64,000 nt of DNA from an uncultured Clostridia bacterium (lineage in GTDB: Bacteria > Bacillota > Clostridia > Oscillospirales > Acutalibacteraceae). Where the stretch lies: contig CALGUK010000049.1 of assembly GCA_937920235.1 (NCBI GenBank), positions 11,677 through 75,676 of the forward strand, in the 5' to 3' direction. A program made the position numbers and the translations under genes. Each line of letters begins with the position of its first letter. Within the stretch, counting starts at the first letter, position 1. Below, in pieces: positions 25,910 through 34,501 of this stretch. The notes under the pieces are model-generated. The model was not told the origin of the DNA and did not search any database. It saw only the letters and a program-made list of their open reading frames with translations.

Positions 25910-25951
25910 CACCTCGGCGCATATTTATTTATATAAAATGTGTTCGAGGTG
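25910..25951 (+). promoter_or_regulatory. Hairpin covering the ribosome site of the DUF4830-like gene
   Basis: CACCTCG (25910-25916) pairs with CGAGGTG (25945-25951) and the adjoining GCGCAT pairs with ATGTGT including two G-T pairs. The GAGGTG ribosome site lies in the 3' arm. There is no T-run, so it is not a terminator on this strand. Confidence 0.5.
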
Positions 25952-25958
25952 TTAGTAT

Positions 25959-26429
25959 ATGTTCGTGTATTCGGTAAAGTCGGGCCATATCAAAACCGTC
26001 TTTCTTGTAATGTTTGCGGTGATAACCGTCATTTCTCTGGCGGTACTGTCAAAAGAAAGCAGCAGTACATCGGCGGACGGTGAGCAGGTTTTTACTGCTG
26101 CTGATAATACTCAAAGACTTTCATTCATTTCAAATTACGGATGGGAGGTCGATGAGGAGGCTGTTGAGGTGAAAGAGGTTGTTATACCTGAGGAGCTTGA
26201 TGATACATATACGGCATATAATGAAATTCAGAAGTCACAGGGGTTTGATCTGACGCTTTATGCTGGAAGAAGAGTTAAACGCTGGACTTATATAATAAAT
26301 AATTATGAGGGATACGAGAACCGTGACTGTATCCGTATAAACATCCTTGTCTGTGACGATATCATTATCGGCGGAGATGTTTGTTCGGTTGAACTTGACG
26401 GATTTATGCACGGGTTTTCTCCGTCGTGA
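25959..26429 (+). CDS. DUF4830-like membrane-anchored protein
   Basis: 156 residues: one N-terminal membrane helix (about 12-32) and an exported domain. The segments LSFISNYGWEVDEEAVEV, YNEIQKSQGFDLTLYAGRRV and CDDIIIGGDVCSVELDGFMHG resemble what I recall as DUF4830. Function unknown. A GAGGTG site stands seven bases before the ATG, inside a hairpin. It lies directly before the pseudouridine synthase gene. Confidence 0.65.
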   Translation: MFVYSVKSGHIKTVFLVMFAVITVISLAVLSKESSSTSADGEQVFTAADNTQRLSFISNYGWEVDEEAVEVKEVVIPEELDDTYTAYNEIQKSQGFDLTLYAGRRVKRWTYIINNYEGYENRDCIRINILVCDDIIIGGDVCSVELDGFMHGFSPS

Positions 26430-26437
26430 CAATTAAT

Positions 26438-27145
26438 ATGGAAAGACTTGACAAATTACTTGCATCCCAGGGCTCGTTATCCCGCCGAGATGTAAAGGAA
26501 ATGATTAAAAATGGCAGAATATCACTTAACGGTACGGTTGTTAAAGACAGTGCCATCAAAATCGACGAAAACAACGACACCTTGATGATGGACGGTGTTG
26601 AGATTGTATTAAAAAAGCATATTTATATAATGATGAATAAGCCTCAGGGTGTGGTTTCAGCAAGTGAGGGCGAAAAGGAAAAAACAGTGGTTGATCTTGT
26701 CCCCGAAAATCTGTATCGCAAGGGACTTTTTCCTGCCGGCAGGCTTGATAAGGACACAACGGGGTTTGTACTGCTGACAGATGACGGTGATTTTGCCCAC
26801 AGGATTTTGTCGCCCAAAAAGCATATATTCAAAACCTATATAGCAACTCTCGAGCACCCGCTTACAGACGAGGCGGAGACTATGCTCGAAAACGGCATAA
26901 CCCTTGCAGACGGGACACAGCTTAAAGAGGCACGTGTTGAAATCATCGGCGCGGACAAGTCTGTTGTAAAGATAATGATATGCGAGGGTAAATACCATCA
27001 GGTGAAAAGAATGTTTGCCGCAACAGGTAATAAGGTGATGTCATTGCACAGGTCAAGGATGGGCGGACTTTCCCTTGATGAGACTCTTTCGCCCGGGGAG
27101 TGTCGCGAAATCACGGCAGAAGAGCTGAAAAAAATCGTCGGTTAA
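26438..27145 (+). CDS. RsuA/RluB-family pseudouridine synthase
   Basis: 235 residues: N-terminal S4 RNA-binding domain (MERLDKLLASQGSLSRRDVKEMIKNG read in two parts), then the catalytic domain with GRLDKDTTGFVLLTDDG, whose aspartate is the nucleophile, and KYHQVKRM. It is of the class that modifies 16S rRNA U516 (RsuA) or 23S rRNA (RluB/E/F); single-domain length favours RsuA. The start is ATG 26438; a GTG at 26426 overlaps the preceding stop. Confidence 0.88.
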   Translation: MERLDKLLASQGSLSRRDVKEMIKNGRISLNGTVVKDSAIKIDENNDTLMMDGVEIVLKKHIYIMMNKPQGVVSASEGEKEKTVVDLVPENLYRKGLFPAGRLDKDTTGFVLLTDDGDFAHRILSPKKHIFKTYIATLEHPLTDEAETMLENGITLADGTQLKEARVEIIGADKSVVKIMICEGKYHQVKRMFAATGNKVMSLHRSRMGGLSLDETLSPGECREITAEELKKIVG

Positions 27146-27273
27146 AATATATTAGTCATTTTTAACAAAGAAAAATCAAGTTAAAAAACGTCTAAAATGC
27201 GTGTATTTACCAAAAAATTTTTGTTTTTTTGTGTAAAATGTTTGAAAAAAAGCAAAAAATATCAAAATTTTAC

Positions 27274-27302
27274 TTGCCAAAATCTCTTTTATTGTGTAAA
27301 AT
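27274..27302 (+). promoter_or_regulatory. Sigma-A promoter of the CdaR/PucR-type regulator
   Basis: TTGCCA and TAAAAT with a 17-base spacer in the AT-rich 27146-27347 gap; nothing else was recognised in that gap. Confidence 0.7.
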
Positions 27303-27347
27303 ACATAGTGTTGCAATAGTGAATTTGTATAAAGGGTGGTTATAACA

Positions 27348-28433
27348 ATGTCAAACAGATTGTTTCAAGGCATCGTTCATCAGATGACGGAGGTTATTGA
27401 ACGCGCATTTGGTGTAATTGATGAGACCGGCACTGTTATTTCGTGCAGCGAGTTGGGACGCATCGGCGAGGTGCAGTCAAACGCTGTGTCTGAAGTTCTT
27501 TTATCTTCTGAAAATAAAGTGGTGGACGGATATACTTACAAAGCCTTCGGCGGACATATGCATCCTGAATATGCGGTGTTTGTTGAAGGAGAGGATGAGA
27601 TTGCTGACAGATATGTGGGTGTACTTTCTGTTTCTCTTTCCACAATCAAACAATATTATGACGAAAAATACGACCGCGGTAATTTTATAAAGAATGTTAT
27701 TCTTGACAATATCCTTCCGGGCGATATTTATATTAAAGCGAGAGAGCTTCATTTCAGTAATGATGTTACGAGAGTAGTTCTTCTTATAAGAATTACGGAT
27801 AAAAACGATGTTTCTGTTTTTGATGTTATTCAGGATCTTTTCCCGGATAAGTCAAAAGATTTTGTTATCAATATCAATGAAACCGATATTGCACTTGTCA
27901 AGGAAGTTAAGAGCAATATTGAAACAAAAGATCTTGAAAAGCTTGCCCGTTCAATTGCAGACTCACTCGGAACAGAGTACTATACTCATGTTCTTGTCGG
28001 TATCGGTACGGCGATTGACAGCATAAAAGATCTTGCACGCTCATTCCGTGAGGCCCAGGTTTCACTTGAGGTTGGTAAGGTGTTTGATACCGAGAAAACA
28101 ATTGTAAGCTATGATAATCTCGGCATTGCAAGACTCATTTATCAGCTTCCCACAACTCTTTGCGAAATGTTTCTCCGCGAAATCTTTAAGCGAGGTTCAA
28201 TCGAAAGCCTTGATCATGAGACTCTTTTCACTATACAGAAATTCTTTGAAAACAACCTTAATGTATCTGAGACATCAAGAAAACTCTTCGTTCACAGAAA
28301 CACGCTTGTCTACCGACTTGAAAAAATCAAGAAGCTTACAGGACTTGATCTTCGTGAATTTGATGATGCAATCGTCTTTAAAGTCGCTCTTATGGTTAAG
28401 AAGTATCTTGATGCAAATCCGATCAAATACTAA
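27348..28433 (+). CDS. CdaR/PucR-type transcriptional regulator
   Basis: 361 residues. The N-terminal part (about 1-110) looks like a ligand-sensing domain of the sugar-diacid recognition type (GIVHQMTEVIERAFGVIDETG). A middle GGDEF-like PucR region follows, then a C-terminal helix-turn-helix (NVSETSRKLFVHRNTLVYRLEKI, about 310-335) of the PucR/CdaR class. In relatives these control sugar-acid or purine catabolism, but no such genes adjoin it. It is monocistronic, with its own promoter and terminator. The start is ATG 27348 behind AAGGGTGG. Confidence 0.8.
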   Translation: MSNRLFQGIVHQMTEVIERAFGVIDETGTVISCSELGRIGEVQSNAVSEVLLSSENKVVDGYTYKAFGGHMHPEYAVFVEGEDEIADRYVGVLSVSLSTIKQYYDEKYDRGNFIKNVILDNILPGDIYIKARELHFSNDVTRVVLLIRITDKNDVSVFDVIQDLFPDKSKDFVININETDIALVKEVKSNIETKDLEKLARSIADSLGTEYYTHVLVGIGTAIDSIKDLARSFREAQVSLEVGKVFDTEKTIVSYDNLGIARLIYQLPTTLCEMFLREIFKRGSIESLDHETLFTIQKFFENNLNVSETSRKLFVHRNTLVYRLEKIKKLTGLDLREFDDAIVFKVALMVKKYLDANPIKY

Positions 28434-28448
28434 AGGATATTCACAATT

Positions 28449-28479
28449 TATAGCGGGGCAGCACCTCGCTATATTTTTT
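28449..28479 (+). terminator. Terminator after the CdaR/PucR-type regulator
   Basis: TATAGCGGGG with CCTCGCTATA (one T-G pair), 5-base loop, six T. Confidence 0.9.
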
Positions 28480-28551
28480 GTTTAAATATAATAATATCAG
28501 CGTATAATTTTGTGCAAAGTGACGATAAATGTAAACATTTATTAAAACCCC

Positions 28552-28579
28552 TTACAAACACAACATTTTGTGGTATAAT
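28552..28579 (+). promoter_or_regulatory. Promoter of the ftsEX operon
   Basis: TTACAA and TATAAT with a 16-base spacer, about 90 bases before the ftsE start. Confidence 0.65.
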
Positions 28580-28665
28580 AGAAACCAACAATGACTATTA
28601 TGTGTTATTGTTTCTAATTTTCGGCAAATTTCGTCAACTATTACATAAAGGATAAGGTGCATATT

Positions 28666-29640
28666 GTGATTGAATTCAAACATGTTTCAAAAACATATGA
28701 AAACGGTACGAATGCTCTGCGTGATGTTTCAATAAAAATTGAAGATGGTGAATTTGTATTTATCGTCGGCTCATCGGGTGCGGGCAAAAGTACCTTTTTG
28801 AAAATTATAATGCGTGAACAGGTCGCAAACAGCGGCTCTGTAATTATTAACAACTATAATCTTAACAAATTAAAGAAAAAGGATATTCCGAAATTCCGCA
28901 GAACAATGGGAATTGTTTTTCAGGATTTCCGTCTTATTCCCAATATGACAGTATATGATAACGTGGCATTTGCTATGCGTGTTATCGGTGCAAAGGAAAA
29001 GGATATCCGCAAGAGAGTTCCTTATGTCCTCAGTCTTGTGGGCCTTACCTCAAAGGCAAGACAGCTTCCGACACAGCTTTCCGGCGGTGAGCAGCAAAGA
29101 GTTGCTCTTGCACGTGCTCTCGTCAATAATGCAGGAATTATTATTGCGGATGAGCCGACGGGTAATATCGACCCTGAAATGTCATACGAGATTGTTGACT
29201 TGCTTAATCATATCAATGCTAACGGAACAACGGTTGTTATGGTAACACATGAGCACGAGCTTGTGCGACGCTTTAATCACCGAGTTATAACTATAAATCA
29301 GGGTGAGGTTGTTTCGGATACGGGTGCAAAACCCGCTGTTGCCGAAGCTATTGCCGCAAATGAAGAAACTATATATTATGAAACACAGGCCGAGCTTAAA
29401 GAGGCTGTGGAGCAGGAACTTCAGGAAACTGTTGACCATATGCGTGAAGAAGTAATCAGTTCGCTTCTTGAGCTTGATGAAGAGGATAACACCTCTCCGT
29501 CATTCTACGCACAGCCCAACAGCGATGAAGAGCTTGAGGATTTTATGAAAACTTACGGTGTGGATAATTCTGACATTACATCGCAGGAAGTCGATTACTC
29601 CGCATATCTTGATGATAAGAACGGAGGTGACGCTCAGTGA
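28666..29640 (+). CDS. ftsE: FtsE, ATPase of the FtsEX divisome transporter-like complex
   Basis: 324 residues. ABC ATPase with Walker A GSSGAGKST (35-43), signature LSGGEQQR and Walker B IIADEPTGN. FtsE works with FtsX to switch on peptidoglycan hydrolases rather than to transport. The usual FtsE is about 225 residues; here an additional acidic tail of about 100 residues is rich in Glu, Asp and Ala and includes a helical EAVEQELQETVDHMREEV segment. The start is GTG 28666, six bases after AAGGTG. It overlaps ftsX by four bases. Confidence 0.93.
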   Translation: MIEFKHVSKTYENGTNALRDVSIKIEDGEFVFIVGSSGAGKSTFLKIIMREQVANSGSVIINNYNLNKLKKKDIPKFRRTMGIVFQDFRLIPNMTVYDNVAFAMRVIGAKEKDIRKRVPYVLSLVGLTSKARQLPTQLSGGEQQRVALARALVNNAGIIIADEPTGNIDPEMSYEIVDLLNHINANGTTVVMVTHEHELVRRFNHRVITINQGEVVSDTGAKPAVAEAIAANEETIYYETQAELKEAVEQELQETVDHMREEVISSLLELDEEDNTSPSFYAQPNSDEELEDFMKTYGVDNSDITSQEVDYSAYLDDKNGGDAQ

Positions 29641-30542
29641 AAGGTGCAAGCTTAGGTTATCTTACAAAAGAAGGATTTCGTAATGTCTGGGTTAACAGAC
29701 TGATGTCATTGGCGTCAATTACCGTGCTTATGGCCTGTCTTGTCATCATCGGTCTCGGTTCAATGCTTTTCTTCAATATCAATGCTCTCCTTGATAAAAT
29801 CGAAAGTCAGAACGTCATAATGGTTTATATTGAAGACGGAACAACGGACGCGGAAATCGAAAAGATGAGTCAGGAAATATACTCGCTCGGAAACATTCAG
29901 GATTGTATCTTTGTTTCAAAGGAAGAAGCCTTTGAAAACAGCAAGGAAGAAATGGGTGCCGATGCTGCTCTGCTCGAGGGAATGGAAAACCCGATGCCCG
30001 ACGGATATAAAGTTGTTGTTGAGGATATGACCCTTTTCAAGCAGACGGTTTCCGGTCTGAACGGACTCGATAATATCGAATTAGTCCGTGAGAACAGCGA
30101 TATAGCGGATAAACTTATTGATATACGCCACGCAGTTACGGTTGTAATTGCAGGTATGGTTATACTCCTCTTTGTCGTTTCTCTGTTTATAATTGCGAAT
30201 ACAATCAGAATCACAATGTTCTCAAGAAAACTTGAAATAAGTATTATGAAAGCGGTCGGAGCTACCAACTGGTTCATACGCTGGCCGTTTATGGTCGAGG
30301 GCGTGATAATCGGTGTTATTTCAAGCATCGTATCATTCGGAGTGCTCGCAGGACTTTATCAGGGTGTCTCATATGTGTTCAGCGATTTGATGATGTTGTT
30401 TGAACCCGTTGCATTCGGTCAGTATGCAGGGTACATTCTTCTTATCTTTGCGGTAATCGGTATTTTCACCGGTTCTGTCGGAAGCCTTATTTCTATGGGC
30501 AGATATCTTAAGGAACAGGGGAGTGTTGTAAGTGAAGATTAG
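29637..30542 (+). CDS. ftsX: FtsX, membrane subunit of FtsEX
   Basis: 301 residues: first membrane helix about 22-44, an extracellular loop of about 125 residues that in relatives contacts the hydrolase, then three C-terminal helices with the KLEISIMKAVGATNWFIRWPF segment of FtsX. The GTG start overlaps the ftsE stop and the gene overlaps the following M23 gene by 11 bases, so the three are translationally linked. Confidence 0.95.
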   Translation: MKGASLGYLTKEGFRNVWVNRLMSLASITVLMACLVIIGLGSMLFFNINALLDKIESQNVIMVYIEDGTTDAEIEKMSQEIYSLGNIQDCIFVSKEEAFENSKEEMGADAALLEGMENPMPDGYKVVVEDMTLFKQTVSGLNGLDNIELVRENSDIADKLIDIRHAVTVVIAGMVILLFVVSLFIIANTIRITMFSRKLEISIMKAVGATNWFIRWPFMVEGVIIGVISSIVSFGVLAGLYQGVSYVFSDLMMLFEPVAFGQYAGYILLIFAVIGIFTGSVGSLISMGRYLKEQGSVVSED

Positions 30543-31890
30543 TTTTAAAATACTCTCAACAGTTCTCGCTTTTGTTCTTATTTTCAGCGCAACCGTGATG
30601 CCCTCGTCGGCAAAAACTCTTGCTGAAATTGAAGCTGAAATAGAACAATATGAAAAAGAACTTGCCGATATCAATCAAAGCCAGGCTAATGCAGAGAAAA
30701 AACTTGAACAGCTTCAGGAACAGAGCCGTGCAATAGACGAAAAAATCCTGCTTCTTGAAAAAGAAATGGCTCCGATTCAGAAAAAGATTGATGAGCTCAC
30801 AAAAGAGATAAATGAGTTTGAAAAACGTATCGGTGTTCTTGAAGATGAGATTGATGATGTCAATGCTCAGATGGATGAGCAGAACAAAGAGATTGACGAT
30901 ACTCAGGAGCTTCTTAAAAAGCGATTGAGAGCTACATACATGGCAGGCGAAACCTCCGAGCTTGAAATCTTTCTCAGCGCAACCGATTTTTCCGATTTCC
31001 TTGCAAGATCGGAATTTCTCCGTCAGGTCGCAAAACACGATACATCAATAATCACCAGTCTGGAAGAGCAGATTGAAGAGCTCAATCGTATGCTATCCGA
31101 CCTTAACGCAAAAAAGGCGGAAATTGATGAAAAGAAGGTTGCTGTCGTTGAAAAACGTTCCGAGCATGAGGCGGAAATGGCTATTCTTGATGTTAAAATG
31201 GATGAGCTTGAATCGTCTCTTGCCAAGAACGAATCAAATATCAGAAAACAGAACGAGATTATCGGTTCATATAACGAAGACAGTGCGTATTATAAGAAAT
31301 TGATGGCACAGGCAGAAAAGGAATATGCCGATTTTGCAAATTCTATGGACAAGGAAATTGCAAACAACGGCTCAACCGGTAACGGTGTTGTTGACAACGG
31401 CAATGTTAACCATAAGTTCAGAGTTTCATCAAAGGGTGTAATCTCTCCGTTGCAGGAATCAACAACATATTATTCCTGCGGATATGCCGAACACTCTTCA
31501 AGAGGTACAGCTTCGGTTGACCTTTGTGCTCCGGCAAACCGTGTTATCAACGGCAAAACATATTATACAACCAAGGGTGCAAAGGTTTATGCAATTGCAT
31601 CAGGTACTGTTACAAAATCATCCTATCTTGCTTCAAGCTCCGGAAACTATATCAATATTGACCACGGTAACGGTTTGAGCTCACTTTATGCTCATCTTGA
31701 TTCGAGATATGTAAGCGTAGGAAATTCGGTTGTTCAGGGACAGGTAATCGGACTTGCAGGCAATACGGGTAACTGCTGGCCGCGTCCTACTGCGGCAAAC
31801 CCCGTCGCCGGTTCGCATCTTCACTTCGAGATGCGACTTAACGGTAACCGTGTGAATCCGGAAAACTATCTTCCTTATCCACTTGTGTAA
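30532..31890 (+). CDS. Secreted coiled-coil M23 peptidase, likely FtsEX-controlled hydrolase (PcsB/CwlO-like role)
   Basis: 452 residues: signal peptide (1-27, ending PSSA), a long coiled coil (about 28-280, Lys/Glu/Gln rich) and a C-terminal LytM/M23 domain (about 310-450) with YAHLDSRYVSVGNSV, GQVIGLAGNTGN and the HLHFE zinc motif. The first zinc motif is unusual: a histidine and the aspartate of ASVDL are eight residues apart (HSSRGTASVD) instead of the usual three. Coiled-coil hydrolases encoded next to ftsEX are directly activated by it (PcsB, CwlO, EnvC), so this is the probable partner. Confidence 0.88.
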   Translation: MKISFKILSTVLAFVLIFSATVMPSSAKTLAEIEAEIEQYEKELADINQSQANAEKKLEQLQEQSRAIDEKILLLEKEMAPIQKKIDELTKEINEFEKRIGVLEDEIDDVNAQMDEQNKEIDDTQELLKKRLRATYMAGETSELEIFLSATDFSDFLARSEFLRQVAKHDTSIITSLEEQIEELNRMLSDLNAKKAEIDEKKVAVVEKRSEHEAEMAILDVKMDELESSLAKNESNIRKQNEIIGSYNEDSAYYKKLMAQAEKEYADFANSMDKEIANNGSTGNGVVDNGNVNHKFRVSSKGVISPLQESTTYYSCGYAEHSSRGTASVDLCAPANRVINGKTYYTTKGAKVYAIASGTVTKSSYLASSSGNYINIDHGNGLSSLYAHLDSRYVSVGNSVVQGQVIGLAGNTGNCWPRPTAANPVAGSHLHFEMRLNGNRVNPENYLPYPLV

Positions 31891-31913
31891 ATTACAGTAA
31901 AGGTTGATGCAGG

Positions 31914-33113
31914 ATGAATAAAAAAATTTCATTGGGCCTTGCAATTTCGCTTGTTTTCCTTGCTGTAGCATTAGCTGTGACCGTAACGATGATGGTGTCG
32001 ATGAAGGTTTATAACGGTATTGTTAAGGACGTTGCCGAGCGTTCGGGAATTCATTCCACCGTTTCCGATATAGATGACCTTGTACGTCAGCATTATTTCG
32101 GAGAGCTTAACGAAAATTTGCTCAAAACAATGATTTCGGACGGATACATTGAAGGAATCGGTGACAGATACAGCTATTATATGACATCGGCTCAATATGC
32201 TGAGTATAAGGAAGAGGAAAAAGGCAATAAAAGTGGTATCGGTGTAATTGCGGTTTATGATAGCCAAAATAACAATATCTACATTTCGGAAGTCTCCGAG
32301 GGTTCTCCCGCACAGCTCCAGGGTATCGCAAAGGGTGACGTGATTACCGCAGTGGATTCTGTCAGGGTAACCGCTTCAAATTACGAAGAACTGCTTGCTA
32401 AACTTGACGGCGAAAAGCTGACAAACGTTCAGGTTGATTTCATTCATGACGGTGTCAGCAACACAGTCTCCGTTGCTCGCGGATATGAGGCTCAGACGGT
32501 GTACTACAGTATAAATAATAATGTGGGCTATATAAAGATCACTGCATTTTACAGCACAACGGCACAACAGTTGACTGAAGCACTGGATTATATGAGCGAT
32601 AAAGGTGTCGCTTCGGTAATATTTGATGTGCGAAATAACGACACGGGTCTTATTTCAAATGTCGTAGAATGTATTGATATTCTCGTTCCGATAGCGGCAG
32701 AGGGAACAACTGCTCTTGCAACTGCTGTCGATAAAGACGGAAAGGTTATAGAAACCTTCACATCTGATTCCGACAGCTCGAGTTTTGCGATGTCCGTTCT
32801 CGTTAACGGAAAAACATCCGGAGCGGCAGAACTTTTTGCCTGTGATCTTCGCGATTTCGGTATGGCTCAGTTGGTTGGCGATAAGACCGCAGGAAACGGC
32901 ACGATGCAAAAGGTTTTTGAGCTTGATGACGGCAGCGCCATCGCTCTGACTGTGGCAAAAATCATCCCCTATAAGAGCGAAAGCTTTAACAGTACGGGAC
33001 TTGAGCCCGACTATCCTGTTGAATTGACTGCGGAACAGTATTCTCGTCTTGAAATGCTCTCATTTGAAGAAGACGCACAATATAAAAAAGCACTTTCTCT
33101 TATGGGCAGTTGA
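31914..33113 (+). CDS. S41-family (CtpA/CtpB-like) protein lacking the catalytic dyad
   Basis: 399 residues: N-terminal membrane anchor (about 5-30), PDZ domain (about 110-190, GIGVIAVYDSQNNNIYIS then GSPAQLQGIAKGDVI) and an S41 protease-like fold. In active family members a Ser and a Lys lie 25 residues apart (SASASE and GKG). Here the matching positions are Gly303 (TSGAAE) and Asn328 (GNG), also 25 apart, while the following Gln is kept. It is therefore probably catalytically dead. ctpB also follows ftsEX in B. subtilis. Confidence 0.85.
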   Translation: MNKKISLGLAISLVFLAVALAVTVTMMVSMKVYNGIVKDVAERSGIHSTVSDIDDLVRQHYFGELNENLLKTMISDGYIEGIGDRYSYYMTSAQYAEYKEEEKGNKSGIGVIAVYDSQNNNIYISEVSEGSPAQLQGIAKGDVITAVDSVRVTASNYEELLAKLDGEKLTNVQVDFIHDGVSNTVSVARGYEAQTVYYSINNNVGYIKITAFYSTTAQQLTEALDYMSDKGVASVIFDVRNNDTGLISNVVECIDILVPIAAEGTTALATAVDKDGKVIETFTSDSDSSSFAMSVLVNGKTSGAAELFACDLRDFGMAQLVGDKTAGNGTMQKVFELDDGSAIALTVAKIIPYKSESFNSTGLEPDYPVELTAEQYSRLEMLSFEEDAQYKKALSLMGS

Positions 33114-33125
33114 TAAATAATTGAT

Positions 33126-33161
33126 AATCCCTTCGCATAATATAGTGTGGAGGGATTTTTT
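33126..33161 (+). terminator. Terminator hairpin that also contains the next ribosome site
   Basis: AATCCCTTC (33126-33134) pairs with GGAGGGATT (33149-33157), allowing one T-G pair, with a 14-base loop and then a T-run. The GGAGGG ribosome site of the gene starting at 33162 lies in the 3' arm. Confidence 0.65.
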
Positions 33162-33926
33162 ATGTTCTGTGCATTGCGTATATACGAGAAAAATAAAACC
33201 ATTGCCGATAAACTTTTCGGCTTTATGCTTAAGAATGAATATAAGGTTACAACTGTTCCTGTTTATAAGGCTGCACCCTTCTTTCTGCTTGATGTAACTG
33301 TGCATAAGAAATACCCGGATGCGGAGAACATTATTTCCCGAGTCGGAAAATGTGCATTGCGTCTGGTCACGTCTTCTCGCGACAGATTACAGGGTACGGA
33401 CGGGATAGGATTTTTTGAAAGCAACTTACTGTATGACAAGGTTATAAAAAATACATTTATAAAAATTCTTGAAAATAATTTTGCAATGTTACCGACGGAT
33501 TTATGTGTGATTGACACCGAGGGAAAAAATAAAGACTTTGTTATATCAGTCTGTAAATTTGCCGCCACATTATCGGTGGTGACCGAAAATAAAACCGATT
33601 ATTTATCTGTTTGCGATGAAATCACGGAGCTTACCGGTATTTGTCCTGTGCTGAAAAACAAAGTGGAGAACGAGAATGTCTGTATAAATACAGATGAAAA
33701 TAAAATAACTGTCATAAATCAGGATGACCGAACGGATATTCTGAAGGGAGATAAAATTATAATGCCTGATATTTATGCCAAAATCATTCCGGAAGGAGTT
33801 CCCGAGCTTGAATTTTATTCTGCTTTGTATGAACTCTGCGGAGTGTTCGCATTGGGCGATTGCGTTTTTGAATATATTACTGTCAATAATGAAAAAAAGC
33901 GTGTTGCGGATGTTCATTTTACTTGA
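33162..33926 (+). CDS. Conserved-looking protein of unknown function
   Basis: 254 residues, mixed alpha/beta, without signal peptide or membrane helices. A segment around 120-165 (LCVIDTEGKNKDFVISVCKFAATLSVVTEN seen in part, then DYLSVCDEITELTGICPVL) looks like a Rossmann-type nucleotide or metabolite fold, but no known motif is complete. The start is ATG 33162 behind GGAGGG. The greA promoter overlaps its last codons. I do not recognise the family. Confidence 0.7.
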   Translation: MFCALRIYEKNKTIADKLFGFMLKNEYKVTTVPVYKAAPFFLLDVTVHKKYPDAENIISRVGKCALRLVTSSRDRLQGTDGIGFFESNLLYDKVIKNTFIKILENNFAMLPTDLCVIDTEGKNKDFVISVCKFAATLSVVTENKTDYLSVCDEITELTGICPVLKNKVENENVCINTDENKITVINQDDRTDILKGDKIIMPDIYAKIIPEGVPELEFYSALYELCGVFALGDCVFEYITVNNEKKRVADVHFT

Positions 33927-33951
33927 CACAGAGCTTTTTATCTAATATAAT
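33923..33951 (+). promoter_or_regulatory. Perfect-consensus promoter of greA-lysS
   Basis: TTGACA and TATAAT with a 17-base spacer; the -35 overlaps the preceding stop codon. Confidence 0.9.
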
Positions 33952-34023
33952 ATACTTTAATTGGGGCAGTGCGGACTGCTTGTTTCGTTGTGTCCAAATC
34001 CGAATATAAAGGAGTTTTTTAAA

Positions 34024-34491
34024 ATGGCAGAAACATTACTTACAATAGAAGGTCTCAGAGAGCTTGAAGCTGAACTTGACGAGTTAAAGGTCAACGGCAG
34101 AAAAGAAGCTGCAGAGAAAATCAAAATCGCAAAATCATACGGTGACTTGTCAGAAAACAGTGAATATGACGAGGCGATGAACGATCAGGCAAAGCTCGAA
34201 GCACGTATCAGTGAGATTGAGCATATTCTTAAAACTGCAAAGGTTCTTGATGTTGAATCACTCAGCAATGAAAACGTTCACATCGGATCAACGGTTAAAC
34301 TTACAGATAAAAAGAAAAAGACCTACACATATACAATTGTAGGTTTCGCCCAGGCTGATCCTGCTGTCGGAAAGATTTCTGACGAATCACCTGTAGGTAA
34401 AGCGCTTATCGGCCATAAAAAAGGCGACAAGGTGACAGTCGAAGTGCCGAGCGGTACTCTTGAATTTAAAATTACTGAAATCTCAAGATAA
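34024..34491 (+). CDS. greA: GreA, transcript cleavage factor
   Basis: 155 residues: N-terminal coiled coil with the acidic tip GDLSENSEYDEA that enters the RNA polymerase secondary channel, and a C-terminal FKBP-like domain (SPVGKALIGHKKGDKV). It rescues backtracked polymerase. AAGGAG precedes ATG 34024; the in-frame upstream reading contains no ribosome site. Confidence 0.97.
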   Translation: MAETLLTIEGLRELEAELDELKVNGRKEAAEKIKIAKSYGDLSENSEYDEAMNDQAKLEARISEIEHILKTAKVLDVESLSNENVHIGSTVKLTDKKKKTYTYTIVGFAQADPAVGKISDESPVGKALIGHKKGDKVTVEVPSGTLEFKITEISR

Positions 34492-34501
34492 GGTGAATAA
34501 A

